NCBI GenBank assembly: GCA_016713985.1 | Contig: JADJOD010000024.1 | Span: 19,812 to 83,811, forward strand | Direction of reading: 5' to 3' | DNA length: 64,000 nucleotides | Source: Lewinellaceae bacterium | GTDB lineage: Bacteria; Bacteroidota; Bacteroidia; Chitinophagales; Saprospiraceae | Shown: in pieces, positions 17,166 through 26,107 of the stretch | Position numbering within the stretch: the first letter of the stretch is position 1 | How the letters are laid out: each line of letters starts with the position of its first letter | Notes under the pieces: generated by a model | The model's database searches: none | What the model saw: the letters and a program-made list of their open reading frames with translations, nothing else | What the model was told of the DNA's origin: nothing | Position numbers and translations under genes: made by a program

Positions 17166-18656
17166 TCACTTCCTGACATACACGTAATAAGAAACACCCG
17201 AAAAATTCATTTTTACAAACCCCCCGGCCGTCAAAGCGCCGTTTATTTCCGGGTCGCATACCCGGTCGGTGAGTGCATACCGGCAGGCGCCGGGGTCGCG
17301 GCTGAGTTCCAGGTGATGATAGCGCTGGAAATAAGTGTGGGCCTGCTGGTTCTGCATCAAACGGTCACAAACCGCTACTTTTTCACCCTCGGGAATGGCC
17401 CGCTGAATGTGGGGCAAGTCGTGCAACAATTCTTTTTCCCGGCCGGGTTGCCCGAAAAGAAACACGGTGTAGATGGCCAGCAGGAGCATGGCCGCGAGCG
17501 ACGCGCGTTGCAGGATGCTCAAAAAACGCAGGGTCTTTTCGCCGGGTTCTGCCAGCCAGTGCCGAAGCAGGGGCAGGTGAAAGTAAGCGGCCGCCAGGGC
17601 AAACATCGGCATTCCGGGGATGATGTAGATCCCGTTTTGCCGCGCACTGAGCATGATGGGCAACGTTGCGGCGAAACCCAGCAGCAGGAAAAACAAAGCG
17701 ATTTTTCTTTCGCTGTGAAATGCACGGGTACGCAGGCCTTTTTTCCGGGAAATAAAAAACAAGAGCAAAAACAATACGATCAACCCCACCTGTTCTTTCA
17801 ACAGTATTTTAAAAATGGACAGTCGCGCCCAGCCCGTGAATTCGGCATCTTCCCGCGCTCCGGACATAACGACGCCGAGGCGTTTCTCCCAGTAATTTTC
17901 AAAATAATGCCTCGAATCGGGCACCACGGCGAGCAACAGGGCAAACAAACCGACAGCGACAAAGATCACCCAGCCGGATTGAAGCGCCGGTTTTATCCAT
18001 GTCACGACCGTCGGATGGATGGATAATATCACGGCAAACAAAAACGGCGCGGCGGCGGGATACAAGGCCACCGGCCCCTTTGTCATCAGGCCGAAAAAAA
18101 CAAACCCGCCGGCCAGCGAGAGTTTTAGCCACAAACGCCGCCCAGAAAACAACCCGTCCGAAACAAACCAGAGGGCTAACAAACAGAAAGCCAGCAAGTT
18201 GTTGTCCATCAGATTGTTGGGATTCCCCCAGGCAACCGGCGTGATGAAGTACCACAACAACAAGGGGAACCAGCCGAATTTGCCCGACATGGCCGTGCCA
18301 CGAAGCGGGATTTCCCACACCCGCACGATAAGCCAGGCGTTGAGGAGCAGGAGGGCGAGTGCGTACAGTTTTTCCACCCACCAGTGATCGCCCAGCAGCC
18401 TGAAAAACCCCGCCTGCAGCCAGATCATCAGGGGAGGGTTTTCAAAATACGGGGCTCCGCTTGCAAATTCGAGCCAGTAACCGCTTGAAAACCACGGCGC
18501 CCAAAAACTGCCTTTCCCTTCCGCCAGGTTGCGCGCCATGGAAGCGTACAGCAGGCCGTCGCCAAACATACCCTGCGGCACGAGGCGCGGCAAAAACATG
18601 GCGGCTATGAAAAAGAGGGTAAAGGCCCACCAGGCAGAAACGGAGGTTTTTTTCAT
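17166..18656 (-). CDS. ArnT/PMT-like membrane glycosyltransferase (GT-C fold)
   Basis: The protein has 496 residues with about ten hydrophobic segments. The first loop carries the acidic motif MFGDGLLYASMARNLAEG, as in the DxD/DE loop of GT-C enzymes that use polyprenyl-phosphate sugars, and a PPLMIWLQAGFFRLLG motif follows. The soluble C-terminal part is about 90 residues (PHIQRAIPEGEKVAVCDRL on). Such enzymes transfer sugars to lipids or proteins on the outer face of the inner membrane; substrate and acceptor cannot be told here. The gene is separated from pepP by 39 bases and may share its transcript. Confidence 0.75.
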   Translation of the reverse strand: MKKTSVSAWWAFTLFFIAAMFLPRLVPQGMFGDGLLYASMARNLAEGKGSFWAPWFSSGYWLEFASGAPYFENPPLMIWLQAGFFRLLGDHWWVEKLYALALLLLNAWLIVRVWEIPLRGTAMSGKFGWFPLLLWYFITPVAWGNPNNLMDNNLLAFCLLALWFVSDGLFSGRRLWLKLSLAGGFVFFGLMTKGPVALYPAAAPFLFAVILSIHPTVVTWIKPALQSGWVIFVAVGLFALLLAVVPDSRHYFENYWEKRLGVVMSGAREDAEFTGWARLSIFKILLKEQVGLIVLFLLLFFISRKKGLRTRAFHSERKIALFFLLLGFAATLPIMLSARQNGIYIIPGMPMFALAAAYFHLPLLRHWLAEPGEKTLRFLSILQRASLAAMLLLAIYTVFLFGQPGREKELLHDLPHIQRAIPEGEKVAVCDRLMQNQQAHTYFQRYHHLELSRDPGACRYALTDRVCDPEINGALTAGGFVKMNFSGVSYYVYVRK

Positions 18657-18695
18657 GCCTCGAATGTTAGAAGGGCCCGTATCCGAACATGTTGC

Positions 18696-19997
18696 TCAAT
18701 TCAACACCCCCGCGTGCATCAGTTCCTCGATCTCCTCGGCGTCCATGGGGATGTTTTTGAACAGGTCGACCGGGCCGTTGTCAGTGATCAGGATATTGTT
18801 CTCGATGCGGATGCCAAGGCTTTCTTCCGGGATGTAAATACCTGGTTCACAAGTGAATACCATGCCTGCGCGGAAAGGTTCGTAACGGTTCATCAGGTCG
18901 TGCACGTCCAGCCCGAGGTGGTAACTGGTGCCGTGCATGAAGTATTTTTTATAGGCGGGTTTGTCTTTGTCCTGCTTTTCGACGTCGTCGCGGCTGATCA
19001 GTCCGAGTCCCAGCAATTCACTTTCCATAATTTTACCCACCTCCTTGTTGAGTTCGTCGATCGTATTACCCGGCACCAGCAGGGCGCTGGCTTCGATCAA
19101 TACCCGGTGCACGGCGTTATACACCGCCCGCTGGCGGTCGGTGAACTGGCCGCTGACCGGGATGCTGCGCGTCAGGTCGGCGTTGTAGTTGGCGTATTCG
19201 CAGCCGAAGTCCATCAGGAGCACCTCGCCGGCCTTGCACTGCTGGTTGTTATCGACGTAGTGCAGGACGCAGCCGTTTTTGCCCGAGCCGATGATGGGCG
19301 AATAACCGTGCCCGGTAGCGCCGCTGCGGATAAATTCGTGGATGATCTCGGCTTCCACTTCGTATTCCCAGACGCCGGGTTTTACAAATTCGAGCACACG
19401 GCGGAAAGTGTTGCCGGTGATGTCGATACAGTGCTGGAGCGCTTCGATCTCCCAGTGGCTTTTTACGGTTTGTAATTTTTTCAGGATGGGTTGCGCGCGG
19501 TACAGGGCATGAGCGGGATAACGATCCCGGATGCTGCGTGCATAACGCAGATCGCGGTATTCGACGGGCGACGAAAAACGATCGTTTTCGTTGATATTCA
19601 GGTAGATACCTTCGGAATGCAGGATCAGTTCATTCAACACCACTTCCGCTTCATCGAGGAAATAGACCTTTTCGATGCCGGAGGCTTGCTGCGCTTCCTC
19701 CTTGGTGTATTTGTGGCCTTCCCAAACGGCGATGTGTTCGTTGGTGCGTTTGATCAAAAGCACTTCCTTGTGCCCTTCCCGCGGGCAGTCTGGAAAAAGG
19801 ATCAGCATCGTTTCTTCCTGGTCGATACCGCTCAGGTAATACAAACCGGCGTTTTGCCGGAAGGAGAAGTACTGATCACCCGAACGGGGCATCTGATCGT
19901 TGGCGTTAAAAATCGCCAGGGTGCCCGGTTTCATTTCGCGGACAAACCGTTTTCGGTTGTATTGAAAAAATTCGGGGCTGAGCGCTTTGTATTTCAT
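18696..19997 (-). CDS. pepP: Xaa-Pro aminopeptidase (M24B)
   Basis: The protein has about 433 residues with an N-terminal AMP_N domain (FFQYNRKRFVREMKPGTLAIF, FSFRQNAGLYYLSGIDQEET) and a pita-bread metallopeptidase domain. The five metal ligands are visible: Asp in LLMDFGCEY, Asp in YNADLTRSIP, His in MHGTSYHLGLDVHD, Glu in TCEPGIYIPEE and Glu in GIRIENNILI. It removes N-terminal residues before proline. The start at 19997 is chosen because the protein then begins MKYKALSPEFFQYN like relatives; the 34 residues upstream from the ATG at 20099 form a hydrophobic stretch not expected for this cytosolic family. Confidence 0.92.
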   Translation of the reverse strand: MKYKALSPEFFQYNRKRFVREMKPGTLAIFNANDQMPRSGDQYFSFRQNAGLYYLSGIDQEETMLILFPDCPREGHKEVLLIKRTNEHIAVWEGHKYTKEEAQQASGIEKVYFLDEAEVVLNELILHSEGIYLNINENDRFSSPVEYRDLRYARSIRDRYPAHALYRAQPILKKLQTVKSHWEIEALQHCIDITGNTFRRVLEFVKPGVWEYEVEAEIIHEFIRSGATGHGYSPIIGSGKNGCVLHYVDNNQQCKAGEVLLMDFGCEYANYNADLTRSIPVSGQFTDRQRAVYNAVHRVLIEASALLVPGNTIDELNKEVGKIMESELLGLGLISRDDVEKQDKDKPAYKKYFMHGTSYHLGLDVHDLMNRYEPFRAGMVFTCEPGIYIPEESLGIRIENNILITDNGPVDLFKNIPMDAEEIEELMHAGVLN

Positions 19998-20321
19998 AAC
20001 AATGGAAGGTAAAAGGAAGGTAAAAGGTGGAGAATGGGTTTTTATGCCATTAACGGCATATAAATGATAAATGACCAACAATGCCAACAATGCCAACAAT
20101 GCCAGAAAGGAAGTGGAGTTTTGCCGAAATGTACAACTCTTGGGTGTGGTTAAAATTCAGGATTGTCGGGTGCAGACCAACAAGTGTATCCCTGCGACAA
20201 ATTTTTTCCGGTCAAAATTTGCCTCAGGCTCAAAAACGCTACTTTTGCCGGACCCAGGAATGCCCGGCATACAGAATCCGGGAATTGCCAGTGATTCATC
20301 TTTCATCATTCATTGTTCAAA
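19998..20321. other. Intergenic region pepP-gcvH with short tandem repeats
   Basis: These 324 bases hold two copies of the 11-bp unit GGAAGGTAAAA (about 20003-20027), three exact copies of CCAACAATG (20075-20101) and the gcvH promoter (20219-20247). No coding frame with convincing codon use was found. Confidence 0.6.
20219..20247 (+). promoter_or_regulatory. Promoter of gcvH
   Basis: TTTG ending at 20221 and TACTTTTG at 20240-20247 are separated by 18 bases, matching the Bacteroidota consensus (TTG then TAnnTTTG) exactly. The transcript would have a leader of about 70 bases. No glycine riboswitch structure was recognised in the leader. Confidence 0.6.
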
Positions 20322-20717
20322 ATGACCTTCCCAAGTAATTGCAAGTACACTGAAGACCACGAGTGGATCCGCCTCGAAACCGGTAACGTCGCCTATGTCG
20401 GCATTACCGATTTTGCACAGGGAGAATTAGGAGAACTCGTTTACATCGAAGTGGAAACCGTCGGCCGTACCGTAGATGCCAATGCTATTTTCGGAACGGT
20501 AGAAGCGGTCAAAACCACTTCCGATCTTTTTATGCCGCTAACGGCTAAAGTGCTGGAATTCAACCCGGAACTCGATGATTCGAAGGGTGGAAACCCGGGT
20601 CTGATCAACGAAGATCCCTACGGGAAAGGTTGGATCGTCAAGGTGGAAATCGCCAACCCCGCCGACCTGGAAGGCCTCATGAGCGACGTACAATACAAAG
20701 CTCACGTAGGAAAATAG
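20322..20717 (+). CDS. gcvH: Glycine cleavage system H protein
   Basis: The protein has 131 residues. The lipoyl-lysine lies in FGTVEAVKTTSDLFMPLTAK, and the family start CKYTEDHEWIRLE and the C-terminal GLINEDPYGKGWIVKVEI are intact. It carries the aminomethyl group between the P, T and L proteins of glycine cleavage; lpdA (L protein) is in this window but gcvP and gcvT are not. The ATG at 20322 gives a normal-length protein. It is monocistronic, between an exact promoter match and a hairpin terminator. Confidence 0.95.
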   Translation: MTFPSNCKYTEDHEWIRLETGNVAYVGITDFAQGELGELVYIEVETVGRTVDANAIFGTVEAVKTTSDLFMPLTAKVLEFNPELDDSKGGNPGLINEDPYGKGWIVKVEIANPADLEGLMSDVQYKAHVGK

Positions 20718-20777
20718 GCATTCCGGCGAAAAGCGCAGCAGCCACTTGTTCCCCGTATTGCGGCGGGGGTGTTCATT

Positions 20778-20814
20778 CGCCGGTTTTCGTGTACTTTTGT
20801 CGCGAAAACCGGCG
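20778..20814 (+). terminator. Terminator after gcvH
   Basis: CGCCGGTTTTCG and CGAAAACCGGCG form a perfect 12-bp stem followed by TTTCTTTT, 60 bases after the gcvH stop. The loop contains TACTTTTG, which matches the -7 consensus, so the same element could also initiate transcription of the downstream glycosyltransferase. Confidence 0.65.
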
Positions 20815-20903
20815 TTTCTTTTGGAGTTCCGTCTGCAACGGTAACAATAACTTAATCCGCTGACTATCGTCCGGTTCGGTATTTTTGCCGGGTACTTCTG
20901 ACA

Positions 20904-21656
20904 ATGATCATGGTGGAAAAGACAAAACTAAGCATCGTTATCCCTACCAAAAACGAGGGACAGTACATCGGCCGCACCATCGCCCAATTCCGGGACTATC
21001 TGGAGAAGTACAATCTGGAGATCATTGTTTCGGATGCCAACAGCAAAGATGACACGGCGGAAGTGGTGCGGAGTTACCAGGAAATTTTTGGCGAGCGGGT
21101 AAAATTCGTGCAGAGTCAGGCCAAACAAAACATCGCTATCGGTCGCAACCTCGGCGCCGCACAAGCCACCGGCGAAATTCTTTTTCATACCGATGCCGAC
21201 GTGCAGATACCGGACAAGGACCGTTTTTTCGCCACGGTTTTTTCCAAATTCGACCGTTCCGACCTTGTGGCGGCCACCGTGCCCATCTGGGTTTACCCGG
21301 AAGAATCCGGCTTGATGGACAAAATGTACCATATTCTGATGAATTCCGTGATCCGGCTGTCGTTTTCGGCCGGTGTTTATCTCGCCAAAGGGGAATGCCA
21401 ATTGGTGCGGCGTTCCGTTTTTGAAAAGATCAGCGGGTACAATGAAACCATCGTGGCGGGTGAAGACTGCAACCTTTTTTACCGCCTGCACAAGGAAGGC
21501 CGGGTGGGTTATTTTTACCGGCTGGCCGTACACCATTCCCCGCGCAGATTTCGGGAATACGGCTATATGCGCCTGAGTCTCATTTATTTACGCGAAGGAT
21601 TGTCTCTGCTTTTTCTCCGAAAATCGTATATGAAAGAATGGACGCCGGTGCGATAA
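20904..21656 (+). CDS. Family 2 glycosyltransferase (GT-A fold)
   Basis: The protein has 250 residues. The nucleotide-binding N-terminus (LSIVIPTKNEGQYIGRTIAQ, EIIVSDANSKDDTAEVV) and the metal-binding DxD (ILFHTDADVQIPDKD) are clear, followed by an acceptor region with GYNETIVAGEDCNLFYRL containing the ED catalytic pair. A short hydrophobic stretch near the C-terminus (LSLIYLREGLSLLFLRKSY) may associate with the membrane. The product cannot be predicted. A -7-like element (TATTTTTG, 20880-20887) lies just before the start. The adjacent ATG at 20910 is an alternative start. Confidence 0.85.
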   Translation: MIMVEKTKLSIVIPTKNEGQYIGRTIAQFRDYLEKYNLEIIVSDANSKDDTAEVVRSYQEIFGERVKFVQSQAKQNIAIGRNLGAAQATGEILFHTDADVQIPDKDRFFATVFSKFDRSDLVAATVPIWVYPEESGLMDKMYHILMNSVIRLSFSAGVYLAKGECQLVRRSVFEKISGYNETIVAGEDCNLFYRLHKEGRVGYFYRLAVHHSPRRFREYGYMRLSLIYLREGLSLLFLRKSYMKEWTPVR

Positions 21657-21667
21657 GTTCCGGCCGT

Positions 21668-23637
21668 TCAGGCGGCGCGGTGGCGGAGCGATAAGGCTTC
21701 TTTTTCAAGGGGCAGCACGATGCGGGTGATCGTGCCCTTGCCCGGCGTACTTTCCACGGAAAAACTTCCACCGGTGGCTTTCATACGTTTTTCCATATTC
21801 AGCAGCCCGTTGCCCGCTTTACCCAACGTCGTTTGGTCGAATCCCTTGCCATTGTCGCGAATAACGATCCGGATAGCGCCGCCCTGCATGGAAATATCGA
21901 TCTCCACCTTGTTTGCCGCAGCGTGTTTGAGCACGTTGTGCAGCGCTTCTTTGATCACAAGAAATACGTTGCGCCGCGTTTCGCCGGAAAGCGGCGTTTC
22001 GGGCAGGTCGGGGATGTTGAAATGACAACGTACGCCGGAATCTTCAAAAAAACCGGAGGTGTAGCGGCGGATGTAGGCGGCTAAACTGGGCAGTGTATCG
22101 TTGTGGTGGTTCAGGGCCCACACCACCTCGCTCATTTTCAGCAGGAGTTCCTTGGCGGTATCCGCGATTTTATCCAGTTCGCCGGAGGCCGGCGTTTTCT
22201 TTTTCGATACCTCGCTGAGCAGCGATATTTTGGAAAGTCCGGAACCGAAGTCGTCGTGCAGGTCTTCGGCGATGCGCAGGCGTTCGCGTTGCTGGCCTTC
22301 GAGGTGGGCGTTGAGCGCCACTACCTTGCGTTCGCTTTCGAGGCGGTCGATTTTTTCCTGTTGCAGCAGCCGTTCCTGTTCGGCAAGGCGTTGTTTTTGC
22401 CGGTAGGCGCGGCGGGAAAGCCAGAGTACCACAAGTAAGGCTAAAATTCCAGACAAGGCACTGTATGTCAATATTTTGTGGATTTTTTGCTGGTTTTCAA
22501 GATCGCGTATTTCGGCCTCTTTTCGGGCCGTCTGGTATTTGGTTTCGATGTCGGCGAGGCTTTTTACATTGTCGGCCTTGAACAAAGAATCGTCGAGTAC
22601 CATAAATTTTTTATACCAAAACAAGGCCTCTTTGTAGTTTCCCATTTTTTCGTGGGCGCCGGCTATTTCCTCGTAATAAACTTCCAACGGGTCGGCCTGG
22701 TTGGTTTCCAGCATGATGGCATAGCCCTTTTTTCCAGCGCGACCTCGGGTTGGCCCAGCGTGTTATAAACGCCTGCGAGGTTGACCAGCAGGAAAACAAG
22801 ATTGGCTTTTCGATTGACGGCTTCAAGGTATTCGACCGATCGTTCGCCAAAAGGGATGGCTTCACGGTTGCGCCCTTGTTTGTGCAGCAGGTGACAAATG
22901 CCGCCAAGGATCACTCCCGCCACGTACTTGTTGCCGTATTTTAGGGCAATTTCCACGCCTTTGTTGGAATACTCCATCGCTTTGTCGAGGTCGCCTTTGG
23001 AGCCGTATGCGACGGCGAGGTTGTTATAGGTGTAAATGCTCTTTTTTTCCTCCCCGTGTTCCAGCCTGATTTTTAATGCTTTTTCGAGGTAGGTGATGGC
23101 TTTGTCGTGCGCTTTTTGATCCCTGTACAGGTTGCCGATATTGCTGTAGGCTGAGGCGATGTTGGTGTGGTCGCCCAGTTTTTCATAAATATCCACCGCC
23201 TTCAGGTAGTATGTTACGGCGGAATCGGGCTGGTACAGGTCGCCGAATGTAGCGCCGATATTGTTGTACACCTTGCCCAGGCCCTTGGGATCTTCTATTT
23301 TCCGGCGGAAAGCCAGTTCGTCCTTAAAAATACGCATGGCGGCTTCGAAATCGCCCTTATCCTTGCTGGCCGTGCCGCGTATACCCATCGCGCGCGCCTG
23401 TCCTATCGGGTATCGCGCCGATTTGGACATGGATTCCAGGGTGTCGGCGCAGCGAAATGCAACATCCAGGTCCATTTCCATCGCTTCCAGCGCGATTTCG
23501 TAATAAATATCCGCTTTTTTTACCGGATCGGTTTCCTTTTGCAAAACAAGCCGGAAGCTGTCCAAAAGAGCGTGTTGAGCATCGACGGCAATCTGTACAA
23601 AAAAAAGCAGCAGAAAAATCGGAAGATGTTTTCTCAT
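21668..23637 (-). CDS. TPR sensor histidine kinase, HisKA_3 type (frame break)
   Basis: A signal peptide (LPIFLLLFFVQIAVDAQ) is followed by about seven tetratricopeptide repeats (such as VYNNIGATFGDLYQPDSAVT and AYSNIGNLYRDQKAHDKAI). Next come one membrane segment (LTYSALSGILALLVVLWL), a coiled coil, the HisKA_3 phospho-acceptor (IAEDLHDDFGSGLSKISLL) and HATPase_c (VIKEALHNVLKHAAANKVEI, GNGLLNMEKRM). The frame breaks at the A6 run (22728-22733 on the plus strand). One more A restores EKKGYAIMLETNQ and a protein of about 656 residues. Its partner is probably the NarL-type regulator at 26.8-27.4 kb. An upstream hairpin separates it from the small membrane gene. Confidence 0.8.
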
Positions 23638-23737
23638 ATCAATAGGGCATCAGGTGTGCAATCAATTGGCTTTCAGGCTGCTAATATCCGTTTTTTTTGA
23701 TATAGAGAACCATTTTTGCCACTTATTAAAAATGACA

Positions 23738-23769
23738 ACAGCGACCCGCCGGTATACGGAGGTCGCTGT
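23738..23769 (-). terminator. Hairpin terminator after the small membrane protein gene
   Basis: ACAGCGACC and GGTCGCTGT form a perfect 9-bp stem with a 14-base loop. Read on the minus strand it is followed by TTGTCATTTTT, so it would end transcription of the upstream small gene before the sensor kinase. Confidence 0.55.
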
Positions 23770-23791
23770 CACGGGTTTTAAAAAAGGCTGT

Positions 23792-23947
23792 TCAGTGCAT
23801 GATTGCTTCATACGGAGATGAAAAAGGAGGGATCAAGTCGGCCAGAAGCCGGATGAAGCCGACTATTTGCCAACCCGCGGCGACCAAACCGGTCAGGATG
23901 ATTAACAAGGCTGCGGGCGCCGGAAGGTCCTGTGATGTTTTTTTCAT
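23792..23947 (-). CDS. Small single-pass membrane protein, 51 residues
   Basis: From ATG 23947 the peptide begins MKKTSQDLPAPAALLIILTG and contains one hydrophobic segment continuing to GFIRLL, then an acidic/proline tail (LIPPFSSPYEAIMH). It has a regulated-promoter element of its own (23985-24034) shared with the response-regulator gene, a 38-base leader and a hairpin terminator. That context supports a real small gene in the two-component regulon. No family is recognised. The longer frame from 24019 would start upstream of the promoter and is rejected. Confidence 0.5.
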   Translation of the reverse strand: MKKTSQDLPAPAALLIILTGLVAAGWQIVGFIRLLADLIPPFSSPYEAIMH

Positions 23948-23984
23948 TGTTTTCGTTTGATTTATACTTTTTCTACTGACGGTA

Positions 23985-24034
23985 CAAAGGTCGGTTATCA
24001 AAAAAGGCAGGGCAATCACCCTTTTGTTGTAATC
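23985..24034 (-). promoter_or_regulatory. Regulon box and promoter, copy 1 (small membrane gene)
   Basis: A 24-base core at 24011-24034 (plus strand includes CACCCTTTTGTTGT) is identical to the cores at 26748-26771 and 27460-27483. Read leftward, the core ends in GATTGCC, which supplies a TTG, and 20 bases further lies GACCTTTG (23985-23992), close to the TAnnTTTG -7 element. The small gene starts 38 bases downstream. The core probably binds the nearby NarL-type regulator just upstream of the -33 position. Confidence 0.65.
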
Positions 24035-24048
24035 GCTGCCGGCAGGGT

Positions 24049-24951
24049 TCAGTGATCAGCCGGGGCCGTTTCGAGTTGGGGTTGCGACATCAGGTAGGCG
24101 TATACTGCCTTTAACTGGTCATCGTCCAGCTTGCCAATGGGCTCCCAGGGCATGAATTTACGGTTGAGTTCTTTACCCAACGGCGTGACGCCCGTGCGCA
24201 TGGCTTTTACAAAACCCTCTGCTTTCCAGGCGGGCAGGTTGCCGCCGGGGGTGAGGTTGGGGCCCATGGGCGCTTCCGGGTTGGGGTCTTTTCCGCCGTT
24301 GAGTTGTTCGCCGTGGCAGGCCCTGCACCCGCCGAGTCGTACGAGATATTGGCCATATTCAGCGTTTTCGGCCCGCGGCGGCGCAAAATGCGGCGGAGCG
24401 CTGTGGTCGATCGTTTCGGCGTTCAGTGCATCTCCGAATGCTCCCGTCTGGAAAAGAATATTGCACAACAGGGTGGTTTTGGGCTTGTCCCACAACTGTT
24501 CTGTCGGCGCCAGGCTTTTCAGGTAGGCGATGATCTGGCCGGTGTGTTCGTCGCTGAGGTGCTGAAAGTCCTTAGCCGGCATGATGAGCAGGGGCCTGCC
24601 GTCGTTGGCAATACCGTGCCGGATGGCGCGCACCCAGTCGAGGTCCGAATAGGCGCCGCCGACGCCGCCGGGGGTCAGATTGGGAGCGAAAATTGTACCC
24701 AAATCCGGTGATTCAAAGAAACGGGTGCCCGCGAAGTTGCTACCGTGGCAGCCGGAACATAAATAGTTGGCCCATTTTTGCCCGGCGGCTATGGCTGACG
24801 AATCCGTCGGTACAGCAATAGCCTTCGGCTGCACATCGTATTTTTTGGCCAACCGGTTTTGAGCGGTATTGTTCAGGTAAAAGGCTGTTCCCGCACCCAG
24901 CAGGACAAGGATCGTGATGATCCCTGCCAGCCATTTCAACGCTTTTTTCAT
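24049..24951 (-). CDS. Membrane-anchored dihaem cytochrome c
   Basis: The protein has 300 residues: an N-terminal membrane anchor (LKWLAGIITILVLLGAGTAF) and two c-type haem domains with CSGCH (YLCSGCHGSNFAG) and CRACH (LGGCRACHGEQLNG). Each is followed by a methionine-containing loop (RPLLIMPAKDFQHLSD and LNRKFMPWEPIGKLDD) that could supply the sixth ligand. It is probably a periplasmic electron carrier or the small subunit of a periplasmic dehydrogenase. It lies in a run of minus-strand genes (SnoaL-like, cupin, SnoaL-like, cytochrome) that may be one operon under the regulon box at 26.7 kb. Confidence 0.85.
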   Translation of the reverse strand: MKKALKWLAGIITILVLLGAGTAFYLNNTAQNRLAKKYDVQPKAIAVPTDSSAIAAGQKWANYLCSGCHGSNFAGTRFFESPDLGTIFAPNLTPGGVGGAYSDLDWVRAIRHGIANDGRPLLIMPAKDFQHLSDEHTGQIIAYLKSLAPTEQLWDKPKTTLLCNILFQTGAFGDALNAETIDHSAPPHFAPPRAENAEYGQYLVRLGGCRACHGEQLNGGKDPNPEAPMGPNLTPGGNLPAWKAEGFVKAMRTGVTPLGKELNRKFMPWEPIGKLDDDQLKAVYAYLMSQPQLETAPADH

Positions 24952-24961
24952 AAGTCCTGTA

Positions 24962-25453
24962 TTATTTCCCCGGCATGGGTTGTACGGGGGTCAGTGTGAT
25001 CAACTCTGCGGCCCATTTGCCGTCTTTTTTGCGCAACAGCACGGCCACGGACATTTTTTCAGCATTCGTCTTGTCTCCGTACTGGGTGATTTCTTCCGAA
25101 ATATACGTCGCCAGGATCAGGTCGGTGGCGAGATAACGGTTGCTCCAGTCCGAGGTTTTGCGCTCGTAGCGGTCGGGTTTGGGCTGCGACTTGAAAAAGG
25201 CGAATATGTTTTGATAATTGGTCAGCAGGTTGGCGCGGCCACGAACAACTTCACCGAGGGGGGTGATCTGTTCGGCGTTTTCAGTAAGCCAGGAGTCGAG
25301 ACCCGAAGCATCCATTTTTTCAAATGCGGTCATAAAAGCGTTGTAACACGCCTCGATACCTTTTTGGTCGGCATCGGAAATGGCTTGTGCCGAGAGGTTT
25401 TGGGCAAAACAAAAGCTGAGCAGCAGGGCTGCCGATTTCAAAAAATTGTACAT
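24962..25453 (-). CDS. Secreted SnoaL/DUF4440-like protein
   Basis: The protein has about 163 residues with a signal peptide (FLKSAALLLSFCFAQNLSAQ) and an NTF2-like cone fold as in SnoaL/DUF4440 proteins (KGIEACYNAFMTAFEKMDAS, then GEVVRGRANLLTNYQNIFAF and MSVAVLLRKKDGKWAAELI). The start at 25453 opens the signal peptide and the upstream in-frame ATG does not. It is ten bases from the cytochrome gene, so the two are very likely cotranscribed. No catalytic residues can be pointed out; these folds can be enzymes or ligand binders. Confidence 0.72.
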   Translation of the reverse strand: MYNFLKSAALLLSFCFAQNLSAQAISDADQKGIEACYNAFMTAFEKMDASGLDSWLTENAEQITPLGEVVRGRANLLTNYQNIFAFFKSQPKPDRYERKTSDWSNRYLATDLILATYISEEITQYGDKTNAEKMSVAVLLRKKDGKWAAELITLTPVQPMPGK

Positions 25454-25512
25454 GGTTGAGAAAGTTTTAAGTGTGATTTTTGAAGAAGAAGGGGTTTTCG
25501 ATGGGGTGGGTT

Positions 25513-26049
25513 TTACAAGGGGACAGGCGCGTTGCGGAACTTCCGGTACTTCCCCAGCAAACATCCAATGGTGTAGATGACGGGGAAAACGACCTTTTTT
25601 ACAAACACCGGGATTTCCGTGAGGTCAAACTCCCGCCGGTAGCGCCAGGCGAGATAAGCGCCGTCGAAGATCTCGGGCTGCTGGTTTTTTCCCCGGTTGA
25701 TCGCGGCATAAATACCCGACAGGAAAAAGACGAAGTTATTAACCGGGTCCACCCAGCCGGTGCAGTGCAACACATCGTTTCCGGCGTTCCAGAAGCGGTG
25801 CGCATCGCCGCGTTTGAACAGCACCGTTTCGCCGGGATTGGCGTATTGCGGCTCTTGTCCGAAGCTTTGGTAACCCATTTTGCCGCTTACCACCGTCAGG
25901 CATTCTTCCTGTAAAAAGTGGACGTGCATGGGTGGCCCGGCATTGGGCTGTACAAAGTCTTCAATGAGCACCCGGTTACCTTCTAAGCGGAGAAAAGTCA
26001 GTTTTTCCCCGTATTTGTTTTCAATGGTGAGTGGAAGTTGGTTATTCAT
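25513..26049 (-). CDS. Cupin-domain protein
   Basis: The protein has about 178 residues. A cupin barrel is seen at residues 15-95: GPPMHVHFLQEECLTVVSGKMG holds the first motif with His and Glu ligands, and NPGETVLFKRGDAHRFWNAG the second with His. The C-terminal 60 residues include a hydrophobic stretch (IPVFVKKVVFPVIYTIGCLL) that may touch the membrane. It shares the strand and probably the transcript with the cytochrome and SnoaL-like genes. The start at 26049 (MNNQLPLTIENKYGEKL) is preferred to the ATG five codons upstream, but both fit. Confidence 0.75.
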   Translation of the reverse strand: MNNQLPLTIENKYGEKLTFLRLEGNRVLIEDFVQPNAGPPMHVHFLQEECLTVVSGKMGYQSFGQEPQYANPGETVLFKRGDAHRFWNAGNDVLHCTGWVDPVNNFVFFLSGIYAAINRGKNQQPEIFDGAYLAWRYRREFDLTEIPVFVKKVVFPVIYTIGCLLGKYRKFRNAPVPL

Positions 26050-26107
26050 AATGCTGACTTTCAATCATTTAAAAATAATTTCAAATGTTGGAGGTATACA
26101 GGCTGGA

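Noticed and set aside
20248..20321. Glycine riboswitch in the gcvH leader
   Set aside because: The leader is about 70 bases and shows none of the conserved glycine aptamer features.
20778..20814. Operator for the downstream glycosyltransferase
   Set aside because: The stem followed by TTTCTTTT after gcvH is better explained as a terminator; the -7-like loop sequence is mentioned there only as a possibility.
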